This document shows positions 1 through 9,864 of a stretch of 64,000 nucleotides of DNA, piece by piece. The stretch is from Corynebacterium meridianum (lineage in GTDB: Bacteria > Actinomycetota > Actinomycetes > Mycobacteriales > Mycobacteriaceae): contig NZ_JAEIOS010000013.1 in NCBI RefSeq assembly GCF_016342265.1, positions 1-64,000 on the forward strand. The letters are read 5' to 3'. The notes below the pieces were generated by a model. It ran no database searches, had not been told where the DNA came from, and saw nothing but the letters and a program-made list of their open reading frames with translations. The position numbers and the translations under genes were made by a program. Every line of letters starts with the position of its first letter. The first letter of the stretch is position 1.

Positions 1-393
1 GAGCATCCGACAGCGGTCGATTAAGGAAGCGACTTACACTCCCCGGCACACGCCACGACCATGAATGATCCGGAAACGAATCAAAAAAACAATTACCCAA
101 CCAACAAACACAACCACCCACAAAGGCGGTCCCGCCTGCCGGCAAGATACATTGGCACACTATCGAGTTCTCAAACATCACGCACACAACCAACCAGCAA
201 CCCGAAACAGGCAACCAGCCAGGAAGGTGAACAATTTAGGAGCCAGCTTGTGTTTTCCTCACGCCACACAACCACAGGAATCACTTCCCGGCGGGGCGCT
301 GTCGGTCTCGCTGACTCCCACTAATCTACACACACCCCACCACACACACAAACACCCAGGTTACCGCCAGTTTTCAGGATGTTCATCCACCAC
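1..393. other. Intergenic, low-complexity CA-rich stretch
   Basis: No coding region is supported here. The plus strand is rich in C and A, with a CACA-type microsatellite-like run around 325-360, and the overlapping small reading frames have compositions (Thr/Pro/Asn/His-rich) that do not look like protein. The 3' end of the disrupted permease gene on the minus strand lies just to the right. Confidence 0.5.
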
Positions 394-1446
394 TCATCCC
401 GCGTTGGTTGCCCTGCCGGTGTTCATACCCAACCAATCCGCCAGCCCCCTCGACCCCGGCCGCCAACGCCGGACCAGCCACCGGTCGGCCACGATGTAGT
501 TGACGATGAGGAACCCCGCCCCGACCACGGGATAGAGGGCCGGATCAAAACCGGTGTCCGGGGGCGACACGACCGGAATCCCCGTCAGACCCATGATGAC
601 GATGAGATAGGGCGTCCACCACACGGTGAGCACCGGGAGGATGATCTCGATGGGGGCGATCAGGAATCCCACCGCGATCCACCGGCAGATCCCGGTGATC
701 AGATGGTCATCCGGGTTCACGATCAACACTGACGGCAGTGACGCGGCCGCGGCCATGACCGGATGGAGCAACGCCAGTCGTGTCCGTTCCCGCAGCCAGA
801 TCCGTCGGCGACCGTTGAAGGCCGTCCACCGGTCCGGCCGCTCGTCGGATGTGAGACCCGTCATGACCGTCACCAGAGGAAGGATCATCCAGTTCACCCG
901 GATGTCCGTGAGACCGATGATGACCGCGGCGACGGCCGTGAGTCCCCAGCCGATGAGGTTCCGCGGAACAACGTTGCCGGCGATGATCGCCCGGCACGCC
1001 CGGCGCGGGCCGCCACCGCTGATCGCCGGATCTCCCGACCTTGGCGTCGCCGTCCGGGGCGCCTCCGCCCAGGTCCGCGTGTTGCGGACCTGGATGACGA
1101 CGGCCACCACCCAGAACACAACGCTCACCAGAACGACTCCCTCGCCGCGCACGAACCAGTTGATCATGGCGCAGGCGGAGAGGATGACCGCGTACAGCCC
1201 CACCCGGAGAAGACGGTGGCGACGCCAGGTCGCGTGGTCGAGGTTGAAGGCCCGGTAGGTGACCGCGCCACCGGTGGATGCCAGTAGCACCGCACCGAGT
1301 GCCGCAGCGACCCACGCGGTCCACGCCTACGGACGATATCCCGTGAAGAGGTACCCGTAGAGACCTGCGGCGGAGACCAGGGCCACCAGGACAGGCGGGA
1401 CCCATGGGTTCGCGTTGCGGAGGATCGCGGTTGATGAACCGCCCAT
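394..1446 (-). pseudogene. ABC transporter membrane protein, broken by an in-frame TAG
   Basis: Reading on the minus strand from the ATG at 1444-1446 gives 39 codons that include a hydrophobic segment (PPVLVALVSAAGLYGYLF). A TAG at 1327-1329 then interrupts the frame, and the same frame stays open without any shift to the TGA at 394-396. The part after the stop holds several further hydrophobic segments and a motif (YRAFNLDHATWRRHR) closely matching GYRAMNLTGATWKRHH of the gene upstream, so the two permeases are tandem paralogues. It is the last gene of the GntR-ABC operon. A single base change or a read error would explain the stop. A shortened protein from the ATG at 1288-1290 (298 aa) could also be made, but it would lack the first membrane segment. 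Confidence 0.7.
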
Positions 1447-1473
1447 TGTTTTTCACGGTCGGTGTGCCCTTCC

Positions 1474-2607
1474 TCATCGTCGATTACCGGAGAACCGCTC
1501 GTGGAACGTCGCCCCGCTGAGGTCGGTGGCCCCGGCGAGCCGCGGGGAGATCACGAACAGCAGGATGAGCGTCCAGATCGTGAGCGCCGCCAGAGCTCCG
1601 GATACGACGCGGACGTCGGTGGAGCCTGTCGCGAAGGCGACGGGGTACGCGGCCACCAGGCTCGCGTACCACCAGGCGTTCCGCCCGATGGCCCACGGTG
1701 CGAGCACCATCCCGCTGACGGCGAGGAGTCCGACGGCGAGGAAGACGGGGATCCCCTCGTGGAAGGAGATCGTGCCCCGGAACGCCACGGCCCACGCGGC
1801 GGTCCAAACCAGGAGCGCCACCGGGAGGTTGAGCAGCGTCGTGACGTTCCAGTCGCGGACGAAGTCACGTCGCGGCCAGCCGTACGCCCGCCATGTCCTC
1901 GCGGCCAGGGGAGCCAGGGCCGCCATGCTCCCGGAGAAGGAGAGCACCATGATCGTGACGAAGGCCAGGTCGTCGGCCTCCCGGACGGCGCCCCACGGCA
2001 GGAGGCGGATCATCAGAAGGTAGACCAGCACCCCGACCCAGACCATCACCGTGAAGCGAAGGACCGGGTCGCGGATGACCTGGGCCGCGGGGGAGGAGCC
2101 GATCATCGTTCCACGGCTCATCCCGAGGTCCGCCGTCAACCACCACGGTTTCCCGTCGTCGGCCCGGGACCGGGACTCCGGCATCGACCGTCCCCGCCAG
2201 ACCTGCACGAGAAACGCCGCGGCGAGAATGACACCGACGGGTACGAGCGCGCGCGGGGGAAGAAAGCCGGGTACGACGACCACGAGAGCCACGACGAGGG
2301 CGGTGACCAGGGTGAACACCGCTGAGCGCACGATGTGGTGCCTTTTCCAGGTCGCCCCGGTGAGATTCATCGCCCGGTAGCCGTCGGCCGGGGTACGCAG
2401 CCACACGAGGGCACAGGAGAGAAGGACGAGTCCGACATAGAGGACGTTCCACCGGTCGCCGTCCTCGATGAACACCATGAGCACACCGGTGAGCAGCACG
2501 TAGTCGGCGAGGACGAAAGCGAGGATCAGGCCGGCGCGGCGCCAGTCGCCGAGTGTCAGCATCAGCCGGCGGTCCACGTCGCCACCCGGGGTCACGTGGG
2601 GAGTCAT
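1474..2607 (-). CDS. ABC transporter permease (YtrC/D-like membrane subunit)
   Basis: This is a 377-aa polytopic membrane protein with roughly ten hydrophobic segments (for example AGLILAFVLADYVLLTGVLM near the N terminus). There is a short motif GYRAMNLTGATWKRHH after the second or third segment. The start ATG overlaps the ATPase stop as ATGA, so translation is probably coupled. Family: no catalytic motif is expected. The assignment as transporter membrane subunit rests on its place directly after an ABC ATPase and on its paralogy with the following gene. The substrate is unknown. GntR/YtrA-linked transporters of this layout are usually induced by cell-envelope antibiotics or stress, which is only an inference here. 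Confidence 0.75.
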   Translation of the reverse strand: MTPHVTPGGDVDRRLMLTLGDWRRAGLILAFVLADYVLLTGVLMVFIEDGDRWNVLYVGLVLLSCALVWLRTPADGYRAMNLTGATWKRHHIVRSAVFTLVTALVVALVVVVPGFLPPRALVPVGVILAAAFLVQVWRGRSMPESRSRADDGKPWWLTADLGMSRGTMIGSSPAAQVIRDPVLRFTVMVWVGVLVYLLMIRLLPWGAVREADDLAFVTIMVLSFSGSMAALAPLAARTWRAYGWPRRDFVRDWNVTTLLNLPVALLVWTAAWAVAFRGTISFHEGIPVFLAVGLLAVSGMVLAPWAIGRNAWWYASLVAAYPVAFATGSTDVRVVSGALAALTIWTLILLFVISPRLAGATDLSGATFHERFSGNRR

Positions 2608-3515
2608 CGGACATCACCCGACAGGGCGGTGACGGCGTCCTCGAGGTCGGCGGCCTGGACCCGGACACCGAGTTCGCGTGCCCTCGTCCACAGGGAGTCG
2701 ATGGCGTCTGCGGTGGCGTCCCGCAGGTCGAGGATCACCCGCTCCTGCCCGGTGAGTTTCTCGCGGGCGAGGACCGTCCCGGTGGACCCGAGCGCCTCGA
2801 CGAGCGTGTCAATGCGGAACGCGGGACCGGTCGCGGAGAGCACGCCCTCATTGAGGTCGGCGACCTCGGCGGTGAACAGCAGGGACCGTGAGCCGATGAC
2901 GATGACGGAATCGATGATGGCCGCGGCATCGTCGAGCTGGTGGGTGGAGAGGATCACCGTTCGGGGATGCTGCTCCACATCGGCCCGGAGCTCGGTGTAG
3001 AGCACCCTGCGACGCTCGATGTCGAGCCCCAGATAGGGTTCGTCGAGGAGGGTGACGGGACAGCGGGCCGCAAGCCCTATGACGACCTGGAGCATGGACT
3101 TCTGTCCGGTCGAGTACTCCGAGTACTTCTTGTCCAGATCGAGGTCGAACAGTTCGGCGAGCTCGAGTGCGCGCGCCATGTCGAAGGTGGCCCAGCGTGC
3201 CTCCCCGATCTCCAGGAGCCTGCGTCCCCTCCAGTTCCGCGGTAGCGGCACATCAGCACCCATGAGTACGACCCGGTCCATCACCTCGGCATTTTCGAAG
3301 GGCGGGGCGTTGAACACCGTGAGGCTGCCGCCGTTCGTCTCGTGCTGGCCGGCGATGGCGCGCAGCAGCGTGGTCTTGCCCGATCCGTTGGGCCCGACGA
3401 GCGCGTGGATGCCGACGTCCGGGACGGTGACACTCAGATCCGTGAGCACGGGTGTCTTCCCGTATCCGATGGTGACGTCGTCCGCATTGATGGTTGTGTT
3501 GTTCCTGTGGTTCAT
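2604..3515 (-). CDS. ABC transporter ATP-binding protein
   Basis: A 303-aa cytoplasmic ABC ATPase. It shows Walker A GPNGSGKTT near residue 38, a divergent signature STGQKSML in place of LSGGQ, Walker B with the sequence VTLLDEPYLGLD, and the H-loop STHQLDD. The start is ATG 3513-3515, which overlaps the GntR stop as ATGA. The longer open frame that begins at 3893 runs through the GntR gene out of frame and is not real. The C-terminal third (about 90 residues) is an extension without a recognised motif. It powers the two permeases encoded directly downstream. The operon is probably controlled by the GntR protein encoded first. Confidence 0.9.
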   Translation of the reverse strand: MNHRNNTTINADDVTIGYGKTPVLTDLSVTVPDVGIHALVGPNGSGKTTLLRAIAGQHETNGGSLTVFNAPPFENAEVMDRVVLMGADVPLPRNWRGRRLLEIGEARWATFDMARALELAELFDLDLDKKYSEYSTGQKSMLQVVIGLAARCPVTLLDEPYLGLDIERRRVLYTELRADVEQHPRTVILSTHQLDDAAAIIDSVIVIGSRSLLFTAEVADLNEGVLSATGPAFRIDTLVEALGSTGTVLAREKLTGQERVILDLRDATADAIDSLWTRARELGVRVQAADLEDAVTALSGDVR

Positions 3516-3886
3516 GAGTAGAGTCCTCGGCTTTCCGCGACCTGGTCGGTGAGGGTGTGCAGTTCTTCCCGGGTCATCCCGAGTTTGACGGCCTCGTCGA
3601 TGAGTGGGGCCAGGAAACCGGCGGCGAACGCCTCCCGACGGCGCTGGAGAATCGTCTCCCTGGCCGTGGCGGTGACGAACATGCCGATTCCGCGCTGTTT
3701 CTCGAGCACCCCGGTGTCCACGAGCAGGGTTAGGCCCTTGCGGGCCGTCGCGGGGTTGATGTTGTGGAACGCCGCGAGCTCGTTGGTCGACGGGGCCCGT
3801 TCGCCGGCGACGAGGGAGCCGTCGACGATTGAGTCCTCGACGAGTGCGGCGATCTGCCGGAACAGCGGCAGGGTGGTTTCCTCCAT
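3512..3886 (-). CDS. GntR-family (YtrA subfamily) transcriptional regulator
   Basis: A 124-aa protein. The N-terminal winged helix (LFRQIAALVEDSIVDGSL, then APSTNELAAFHNINPATARKG) is characteristic of GntR regulators. The C-terminal part is only about 50 residues, the short tail typical of the YtrA subfamily, which has no large ligand-binding domain and is almost always the first gene of an ABC transporter operon, as here. It overlaps the ATPase start by four bases. A 24-bp inverted repeat about 50 bp upstream (3935-3958) is the likely autoregulatory operator. Confidence 0.92.
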   Translation of the reverse strand: MEETTLPLFRQIAALVEDSIVDGSLVAGERAPSTNELAAFHNINPATARKGLTLLVDTGVLEKQRGIGMFVTATARETILQRRREAFAAGFLAPLIDEAVKLGMTREELHTLTDQVAESRGLYS

Positions 3887-3934
3887 GGCCCAATCTCCGT
3901 CGTCGGATCGGTCGCGAGTCTTTGATGGTTCGTG

Positions 3935-3958
3935 GGTTGGTTACTTATGTAACTAACC
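3935..3958. promoter_or_regulatory. Inverted repeat, candidate GntR/YtrA operator
   Basis: Half-sites GTTGGTTAC and GTAACTAAC (8 of 9 complementary) flank TTAT, with one more flanking G-C pair. It lies 49 bp upstream of the GntR start. YtrA-type regulators bind such AT-centred palindromes at their own promoter, so autorepression of the operon is likely. Confidence 0.6.
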
Positions 3959-4233
3959 GTACAACCATTTCGAGACACCCGCAACACCCGTCACAACCGG
4001 ACAGATACGGGGGTACGGACCACACCCCGCCACCCCCCGAACGGGTGAGTCACAGCGCCCACCGATGCCCGGCCACGCACCGATCCCCCTCCTGTGCTGC
4101 CGGGACGTCGAAACGTACACCTGAAGCACCCGGGGCCCTACCGCGGGATATCGACGCAACCGGACCGTTTCAGGCATGCTGGACACGAGTGACTAAACGG
4201 ATTTAGCAAGACAATGAACGGAAATTAGGAGCC

Positions 4234-5628
4234 ATGCTTGAGCGCACACAAGTATTCGTCGATACGTCCTACCTGCTCGCGAGCTTTTACAACTCATGGG
4301 AGACGGGGGCACGCGCCCAGTTAGAGATAGACCTGCCCGAGGTTGTCGCCGTCCTCGGCACGATGATCCGGAATCAACTCGACCAGCCCATACAACGACA
4401 GATGTGGTACGACGGAATCCCCGATTCGGGCCCGCACCGCTACCAGCGCGCGCTCCGGACATGTGACGGTGTGCAGCTTCGCGCGGGGCAGCTCATCGAG
4501 TGGGGTGAACGCCGCACCCAGAAGGCCGTCGACACGCGTCTGGTAGCCGACATGGTGCTCACCGGGATCCGGGGCCAGTGCTCCGACATCGTCCTCGTCT
4601 CCGGTGACGCCGACATGCTGCCCGGGGTCCAGGAGGCCACCGCCGCCGGACTCCGCGTGCATCTCTACGGATTCGGCTGGGACTCCATGTCCTCGGCCCT
4701 GCGCTACGCCTGCGATTCCACGACGATCCTCGACCCCCGGGAGGACTTCGCGGAATGCATGCAACTGCAGGTCCTCGAGGGGCCTCTCCCACCGGTGGTG
4801 AGAACCAAACCGATCGGCGACGCCGAACCCCTCGAGGAAACCGGTCCGACCAGCGTCCCCAACCCCGGAGGGATCACCCCGCCGGTACCCCAGACGTCAG
4901 GGCAGTCGGGCACCTCGAACAACAACGGACAGCCCGGGAAACACCGCCCGACGCCCACACCCGGCACCGTCAGCCAGGGACCGCTCCGTGGTTCCGGCGA
5001 CAACCAGGTCGACGTACCCGGCCCCCCCACCGAGGATCGGGGCCCCGGAGCTCCCGCGATGCACCAGACGGCGTCACCGTCCACACACGCCGGAGCTGAA
5101 TCACCCCGAGAGCCCGTCACGGCAGAAAGTCCCGAAACGGGCGATCTCCGTGCCGCGGACGCACCCGCCGCGCAGGATGCCACCGACACCACCACGGAAT
5201 CCCGGGATCAGCAGGGGAGTGGCACCGGCACCGGTGACCCGACACCGGAAACCGGTGCCGCGGGAACCCAGACACCACGCCCCCGGCCCGTTCCGAATCC
5301 GTCGATGATGGCTCCGCGGCGGAAACTCCGCTCCCGGTACGTCCCGTTGCCCAGCGAGGTCTGGGCCTCCGACGGATCACAGACCCCCTTCGACGTCGGC
5401 CAGCAGTACGCGAGCTGGTGGTACGACAATGCGGCGTCAGGGGAGCAGCGCAACAACGCCCATCAACTGTGCGGCGGCGGTCTACCCCCGGAGATCGATC
5501 GCCCTCTCCTCCAGTTCGCCTGCGAGACACTGCACGAGTACACCCTCACCGAATCACAGCGGGTGAATCTGCGAGACGGCTTCCACTCCGGTATCCGGGG
5601 CGTTCTGCTCCACATCTCCCGCCGCTGA
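4234..5628 (+). CDS. NYN (PIN-like) domain protein with long disordered linker
   Basis: A 464-aa protein. Residues 1-165 form a NYN/LabA-type domain with the expected acidic positions: D10 in QVFVDTSY, D100 and D106 in KAVDTRLVADM, and D125/D127 in SGDADM. This points to a metal-dependent ribonuclease, although no substrate can be named. Residues about 180-365 are a Pro/Gly/Thr-rich, probably disordered linker. Residues about 370-464 form a compact C-terminal domain of unknown type (from RSRYVPLPSEVW to the end). An AGGAG ribosome-binding site precedes the ATG. Transcription converges on the pspA homologue, with a shared terminator between them. Confidence 0.82.
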   Translation: MLERTQVFVDTSYLLASFYNSWETGARAQLEIDLPEVVAVLGTMIRNQLDQPIQRQMWYDGIPDSGPHRYQRALRTCDGVQLRAGQLIEWGERRTQKAVDTRLVADMVLTGIRGQCSDIVLVSGDADMLPGVQEATAAGLRVHLYGFGWDSMSSALRYACDSTTILDPREDFAECMQLQVLEGPLPPVVRTKPIGDAEPLEETGPTSVPNPGGITPPVPQTSGQSGTSNNNGQPGKHRPTPTPGTVSQGPLRGSGDNQVDVPGPPTEDRGPGAPAMHQTASPSTHAGAESPREPVTAESPETGDLRAADAPAAQDATDTTTESRDQQGSGTGTGDPTPETGAAGTQTPRPRPVPNPSMMAPRRKLRSRYVPLPSEVWASDGSQTPFDVGQQYASWWYDNAASGEQRNNAHQLCGGGLPPEIDRPLLQFACETLHEYTLTESQRVNLRDGFHSGIRGVLLHISRR

Positions 5629-5646
5629 CGGAAGCGACCGGAGACA

Positions 5647-5693
5647 ACGGTGATCCGCCCGCCCTGGTTCATCCGGAGCGGGCGGATCACCGT
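5647..5693. terminator. Bidirectional intrinsic terminator
   Basis: A perfect 16-bp stem (ACGGTGATCCGCCCGC, 5647-5662, with its complement at 5678-5693) around a 15-nt loop, placed between two convergent genes, so it can end transcripts from both sides. Confidence 0.85.
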
Positions 5694-5698
5694 CTTCA

Positions 5699-6463
5699 TC
5701 ACCGGTCCGCTGAGTTTTCGGGCCCCCCGGTTATCTCGGGCTTCTTCATCTCCGCGCGGATCTGCTCCAGACGCGCCGAGGCCTTCATGTCGATGCCGGA
5801 GTCCCTGATCTCCGTCATCCGCTCCGCGACAGCACTTTCCAGCAGCTCCTGCGATCCCAGGGCCTCCGCATAGCGCCGTTCGATCTTGGCGCGGACCGCA
5901 TCCAAGGTGGGGACGGAGGAATCGGATTCGCCGATTCCGTCCATCGAGCCTGTGGCGTCGTTGACGGTCTCCCGCATTGCGGCCTGATCCACCTGGGCGC
6001 GCAATTCCTGGATCTGGCCCAGCTGCTCCCGCAACCGCGCCTCAGACTCACGGACCTGTGCCTCGGCCTGCTCCGCGGCTTTCACCGCCCGGGCGTGGAG
6101 GGCAGAGGTCTCGTCGATCTGGTTCTCCACCGCGACCAGACGCGTGGAGAGCACCTCCGCGGTGGTCATCAGTTCGGCGGCACGGGCGGTGTCCCCGGCC
6201 TCCGTTGCGGCGTCGGCGGACCGGAGAGAGTTGCGCGCCTGGTCCTCGAGATCGTTCTTGTCCGCGAGGAGCCGGTTCAGCTTCATCTCCAGCTGGCTGC
6301 GGGTACCGATCACGGATGCCGCCTGACGGGCGATGTCCGCGTGCTGTTCCTTCGCGGCGGCGGCGGCCTGCTGGATCTGCACCTTCGGGTCGGCGTTGTC
6401 GTCGATCTTCTTGTCCAGGGATGCCATGAGGTACTTCCATCCCTTTGCGAATGTGTTGGCCAT
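5699..6463 (-). CDS. pspA: PspA/IM30 family envelope-stress protein
   Basis: A 254-aa, mostly helical, charged coiled-coil protein starting MANTFAKGWKYLMASLDKKIDDNADPK, the usual amphipathic PspA/IM30 N terminus, followed by long Ala/Glu/Arg-rich heptads. It lacks signal peptide and membrane segments. Family members coat and stabilise the inner face of the cytoplasmic membrane under envelope stress. In actinobacteria they usually lack the pspB/C partners, and none is seen here. The gene appears monocistronic. Confidence 0.88.
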   Translation of the reverse strand: MANTFAKGWKYLMASLDKKIDDNADPKVQIQQAAAAAKEQHADIARQAASVIGTRSQLEMKLNRLLADKNDLEDQARNSLRSADAATEAGDTARAAELMTTAEVLSTRLVAVENQIDETSALHARAVKAAEQAEAQVRESEARLREQLGQIQELRAQVDQAAMRETVNDATGSMDGIGESDSSVPTLDAVRAKIERRYAEALGSQELLESAVAERMTEIRDSGIDMKASARLEQIRAEMKKPEITGGPENSADR

Positions 6464-6590
6464 GATCTTCTGTCGACTCTCTTCCCGGGGACCGTGGCGG
6501 CGCCGAGCTGAATGGCGCCGAACTCACCACCAGTCTAGCCGTGCTGACCACCCCATTCACCGAGCTTTCCGGCCGAAACCTCAAAACCCC

Positions 6591-6619
6591 TCCCGGGGAT
6601 GCTCACGCACCCCTCGGGA
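6591..6619 (-). terminator. Probable terminator after the thioredoxin gene
   Basis: An imperfect GC-rich hairpin (TCCCGAGGGGTGC against GCATCCCCGGGA, with bulges), followed on the minus strand by GGGGTTTT. It is weaker than the other terminators in the window. Confidence 0.5.
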
Positions 6620-6644
6620 AGGAAGAGAAACTCCACGGAAACCG

Positions 6645-7013
6645 CTACTCGGACTGCTGTTCCTTCGCCATCTCGCTCCGCACCTGATCCATGTCGAGTT
6701 CGCTGACCTGGGTGTACAGGTCCTCCAAGGCGGCGGCGGACATCGCGCCGGATTCCCGGAACACGAGGATCCCGTCGCGGAAGATCATCAGAGTGGGGAT
6801 CGACTGGATCTGAAGCGCCGCGGCGAGCCCCTGGTTCGCCTCGCTGTCCAGCTTCGCGAACACAGCCTCCGGGTGTGCCTCGGAGACCCTCTCGAAGGTG
6901 GGGGCGAAACGGACACAGGGGCCGCACCAGGACGCCCAGACGTCGACTAGAACTATTCCGCCCTTGGTGACGGTGTCTTCGAATGTGGCTTCGGTTACAT
7001 CAATAGTGGCCAT
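6645..7013 (-). CDS. trxA: Thioredoxin
   Basis: A 122-aa cytoplasmic thioredoxin. The active site is WASWCGPC near residues 27-34, and the cis-Pro loop IPTLMIFRDG and the rest of the fold are complete. There is a charged C-terminal tail of about 15 residues (EMAKEQQSE), a little longer than the minimal 105-aa fold. It is divergent from copZ, with about 230 bp between them, and is likely a monocistronic general disulfide reductase. Confidence 0.9.
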   Translation of the reverse strand: MATIDVTEATFEDTVTKGGIVLVDVWASWCGPCVRFAPTFERVSEAHPEAVFAKLDSEANQGLAAALQIQSIPTLMIFRDGILVFRESGAMSAAALEDLYTQVSELDMDQVRSEMAKEQQSE

Positions 7014-7242
7014 GGAATAAACACTCCGGATTCTCTGGTTTAGAACTGTGCATCCCGCTCAACACCGGAATCCCGGACGATATTCCCGTCCCCTTGCGGT
7101 GGACCCGGTGAACTGGGGTAGTTTGTGCGGGTAGATGACACCGCACCGTCACGGTACCGGAGGAGAACCGGCCCGAACCGGGCTGTCCCTCCGGACTCCC
7201 ATCGGACGGAAGTGACGGCGACGCGAAAGGACGGAAGAGACA

Positions 7243-7443
7243 ATGACCAAGAATTACCGTGTGGAAGGCATGACCTGCGAGCACTGCAGCAATGCGGTCG
7301 TCGAGGAGGTGTCGACCGTTCCCGGTACCCAGGGCGTCGACGTCGACCTCGACAAGGGTGTGGTGACGGTGACCGGTCAGGGATTCACCGACGAGGCAAT
7401 CTCCACGGCGATTGAAGAGGCCGGCTACAAGGTGGTCGACTGA
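7243..7443 (+). CDS. copZ: CopZ-type copper chaperone (HMA domain)
   Basis: A 66-aa single heavy-metal-associated domain with the metal-binding motif GMTCEHC (residues 9-15) and the usual beta-alpha-beta-beta-alpha-beta pattern. It delivers Cu(I) to CopA, whose gene follows. A strong terminator between them suggests that copZ is made in excess over copA. A ribosome-binding site (GGACGGAAGAGAC) precedes the ATG. I saw no convincing CsoR operator in the 229-bp upstream gap. Confidence 0.92.
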   Translation: MTKNYRVEGMTCEHCSNAVVEEVSTVPGTQGVDVDLDKGVVTVTGQGFTDEAISTAIEEAGYKVVD

Positions 7444-7470
7444 TCCGGTCGCCCCTCGGATCTCACACTC

Positions 7471-7514
7471 ACGACGCCGCCCCGCTGTCTCGACGGCCGG
7501 GCGGCGTCGTTTTT
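7471..7514 (+). terminator. Intrinsic terminator between copZ and copA
   Basis: A 12-bp perfect stem (ACGACGCCGCCC and its complement 7499-7510) followed by a T tract. It lies 28 nt after the copZ stop and 43 nt before copA, so it acts as an attenuator that lowers copA relative to copZ. Confidence 0.85.
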
Positions 7515-7556
7515 CCCGGAAACCGGATCAACGGTTCCCCACGAACAGGAGCAACG

Positions 7557-9845
7557 ATGAACAACACGACCGCATCCACCGGTCCCACAGCACCAACCCG
7601 TACCGCACACACCGATCTCACGGTCTCGGGAATGACGTGCACCTCCTGTTCGGGACGGGTCGAGCGCAAGCTCAACCGGCTCGACGGGGTCACCGCCACC
7701 GTGAATTTCGCCACGGAGACCGCGTCCGTCGACTTCGATCCAGGTCTCGTCACCCCGGAGGACCTCGTCTCCGTCGTGGAGAAGACCGGCTACGGCGCGA
7801 GCATCGTCGCCCCCACCGGCTCAGGCACCGACTCCGCTGATCCCGGGGAGGACTCGCCGGATGTCGCAGACGAGGCCCGCGCGGAGGAGATCGCCGATCT
7901 GCGTCGCCGCCTCATCGTGTCCGCGGTGTGCGGTCTGCCGGTCATGCTGCTGTCGATGGTCCCCGCCCTCCAGTTCTACTACTGGCAGTGGGTCGCGCTC
8001 GCGCTCACCGTGCCGGTGTTCTTCTGGGGCGGATCGCCGTTCCACCGGGCCACCGTCACGAATCTCCGGCACGGGGCATTCACGATGGACACCCTGGTCA
8101 GCATGGGCACCACCGCGGCTTTGGTATGGTCGATCGTCGCACTTACCGTCGGCGACGCGGGTCGACCGGGAATGACGATGAGTTTCCACTTCCTCGCCGA
8201 CAGTGGTTCCGCACTGCACGACATCTACCTCGACACCGCGGCGATGGTGATCGTCTTCCTGCTGCTGGGCCGCTGGTTCGAGGCCCGCGCCAAGGGGCGT
8301 TCCTCGCAGGCGCTGCGCGCCCTGCTCACCCTCGGCGCGAAGGAGGCCACCATCCTCGTCGATGGGCGGGAACAGCGGATACCGGTGGATCGGCTCGCGG
8401 TGGACGACGAATTCGTCGTTCGCCCGGGGGAGACGGTGGCCACCGACGGCGTGATCATCTCGGGCACGAGTTCCGTCGATGAGTCAATGCTGACGGGGGA
8501 GTCGGTGCCGGTGGACGTCACCCCGGGCGACACGGTGACGGGCGCGACGGTCAACAACTCAGGTCGGCTCGTGGTCCGCGCGACCCGGGTCGGCGGGGAA
8601 ACCACCCTAGCCCGGATCGGTCGCATGGTCACTGACGCGCAATCCCGGAAGGCTCCGGTCCAGCGACTGGTGGACCGGATCTCCCAGGTCTTCGTCCCCG
8701 TCGTCATGGCGGTGTCCCTGGTCACGCTGATCGTCCATCTGTTCCTGGGGTCGAGTACCGCGGAAGCCTTCACCGCAGCGGTGGCGGTACTCATCATCGC
8801 CTGCCCCTGTGCCCTCGGTCTCGCAACCCCCACCGCACTGCTCGTGGGAACCGGCCGTGGTGCCCAGATGGGTCTGCTGATCAAGGGCCCTGAGGTTCTC
8901 GAATCGACCCGCCGGGTCGACACGATCGTCCTCGACAAGACCGGAACGGTCACAACCGGGGAAATGGCGCTGTCCGGTGTCTCCACCATCCCGGGGATGG
9001 ACCGTGGTGAGGCACTGCGCCTCGCCGGCGCGGTCGAACAGGGCAGTGAGCACCCCGTGGGTCGGGCCATCGTCACCGCCGCGACGGCGGAAGCGGGGGG
9101 CGGGAAGCTGCCGGAGTTCTCCGACTTCGCCGCCCACGCCGGCAGCGGCGTGAGCGCGGTCGTTGAAGGACGTGAGGTCTCGGTGCTGCGTCCGGAGGAG
9201 GGGCTACCGCAGAAACTCGCCTCCGTCGTGGTGGACACCCAGTCCGAGGGCGCCACACCGGTCGTACTCCACGTCGACGGTGACCCCACCGCCGTTCTCA
9301 CCGTCCGCGACCGGGTCCGGGGCACCTCCACGGACGCGATCGCATCGCTGAAAGACCTCGGTCTGACCCCGGTGCTGCTCACCGGCGACAACCGGGGTGC
9401 AGCCACAGCTGTCGCCCGGGAGGTCGGAATCGACCCGGACAATGTTCTCGCCGGAGTGTTGCCGGAAGGCAAGGTCAACGAGGTCCGCCGCCTGCAGGAC
9501 GAGGGCAGGACCGTCGCCATGGCGGGGGACGGTGTCAACGACGCGGCGGCGCTCGCCCAGGCCGATCTCGGACTGTCGATGGGCACCGGTACGGATGTCG
9601 CCATCGAAGCGGGCGACATCACCCTCATGCGGGATGGACTCGACGGCGTCGCCGATGCCATCCGGCTGTCCCGCGCGACGTTGCGGACGATCCACGGCAA
9701 CCTGTTCTGGGCGTTCGGCTACAACATCATCCTGATCCCGGTCGCCGCGATGGGGTGGCTCAACCCGATGCTCGCCGGCGCCGCCATGGCGCTGTCCTCG
9801 GTGTTCGTCGTCACCAACTCCCTCCGACTGCGAACCTTCCACTGA
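7557..9845 (+). CDS. copA: Copper-exporting P1B-type ATPase
   Basis: A 762-aa membrane protein. It has an N-terminal HMA domain (GMTCTSC, cysteines at 28 and 31), membrane segments, the TGES actuator motif, the transmembrane copper motif CPC at residues 416-418 ([13 protein letters not shown]), the phosphorylation motif DKTGT at 460-464, the HP motif in EHPVGRAI, and the hinge [11 protein letters not shown]. It exports Cu(I) from the cytosol. The length is normal for a bacterial CopA with one metal-binding domain. It follows copZ through a terminator and is itself followed by another terminator. Confidence 0.95.
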   Translation: MNNTTASTGPTAPTRTAHTDLTVSGMTCTSCSGRVERKLNRLDGVTATVNFATETASVDFDPGLVTPEDLVSVVEKTGYGASIVAPTGSGTDSADPGEDSPDVADEARAEEIADLRRRLIVSAVCGLPVMLLSMVPALQFYYWQWVALALTVPVFFWGGSPFHRATVTNLRHGAFTMDTLVSMGTTAALVWSIVALTVGDAGRPGMTMSFHFLADSGSALHDIYLDTAAMVIVFLLLGRWFEARAKGRSSQALRALLTLGAKEATILVDGREQRIPVDRLAVDDEFVVRPGETVATDGVIISGTSSVDESMLTGESVPVDVTPGDTVTGATVNNSGRLVVRATRVGGETTLARIGRMVTDAQSRKAPVQRLVDRISQVFVPVVMAVSLVTLIVHLFLGSSTAEAFTAAVAVLIIACPCALGLATPTALLVGTGRGAQMGLLIKGPEVLESTRRVDTIVLDKTGTVTTGEMALSGVSTIPGMDRGEALRLAGAVEQGSEHPVGRAIVTAATAEAGGGKLPEFSDFAAHAGSGVSAVVEGREVSVLRPEEGLPQKLASVVVDTQSEGATPVVLHVDGDPTAVLTVRDRVRGTSTDAIASLKDLGLTPVLLTGDNRGAATAVAREVGIDPDNVLAGVLPEGKVNEVRRLQDEGRTVAMAGDGVNDAAALAQADLGLSMGTGTDVAIEAGDITLMRDGLDGVADAIRLSRATLRTIHGNLFWAFGYNIILIPVAAMGWLNPMLAGAAMALSSVFVVTNSLRLRTFH

Positions 9846-9864
9846 CCGGGGTACATCCCGTGAA

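Noticed and set aside
65..499. Overlapping frames near the left edge (87 and 144 codons)
   Set aside because: Low-complexity Thr/Pro/His sequence, no motif, overlaps the end of the permease gene.
8225..9700. 491-codon frame antisense to copA
   Set aside because: Ser/Arg/Pro-rich shadow of a clearly coding P-type ATPase.
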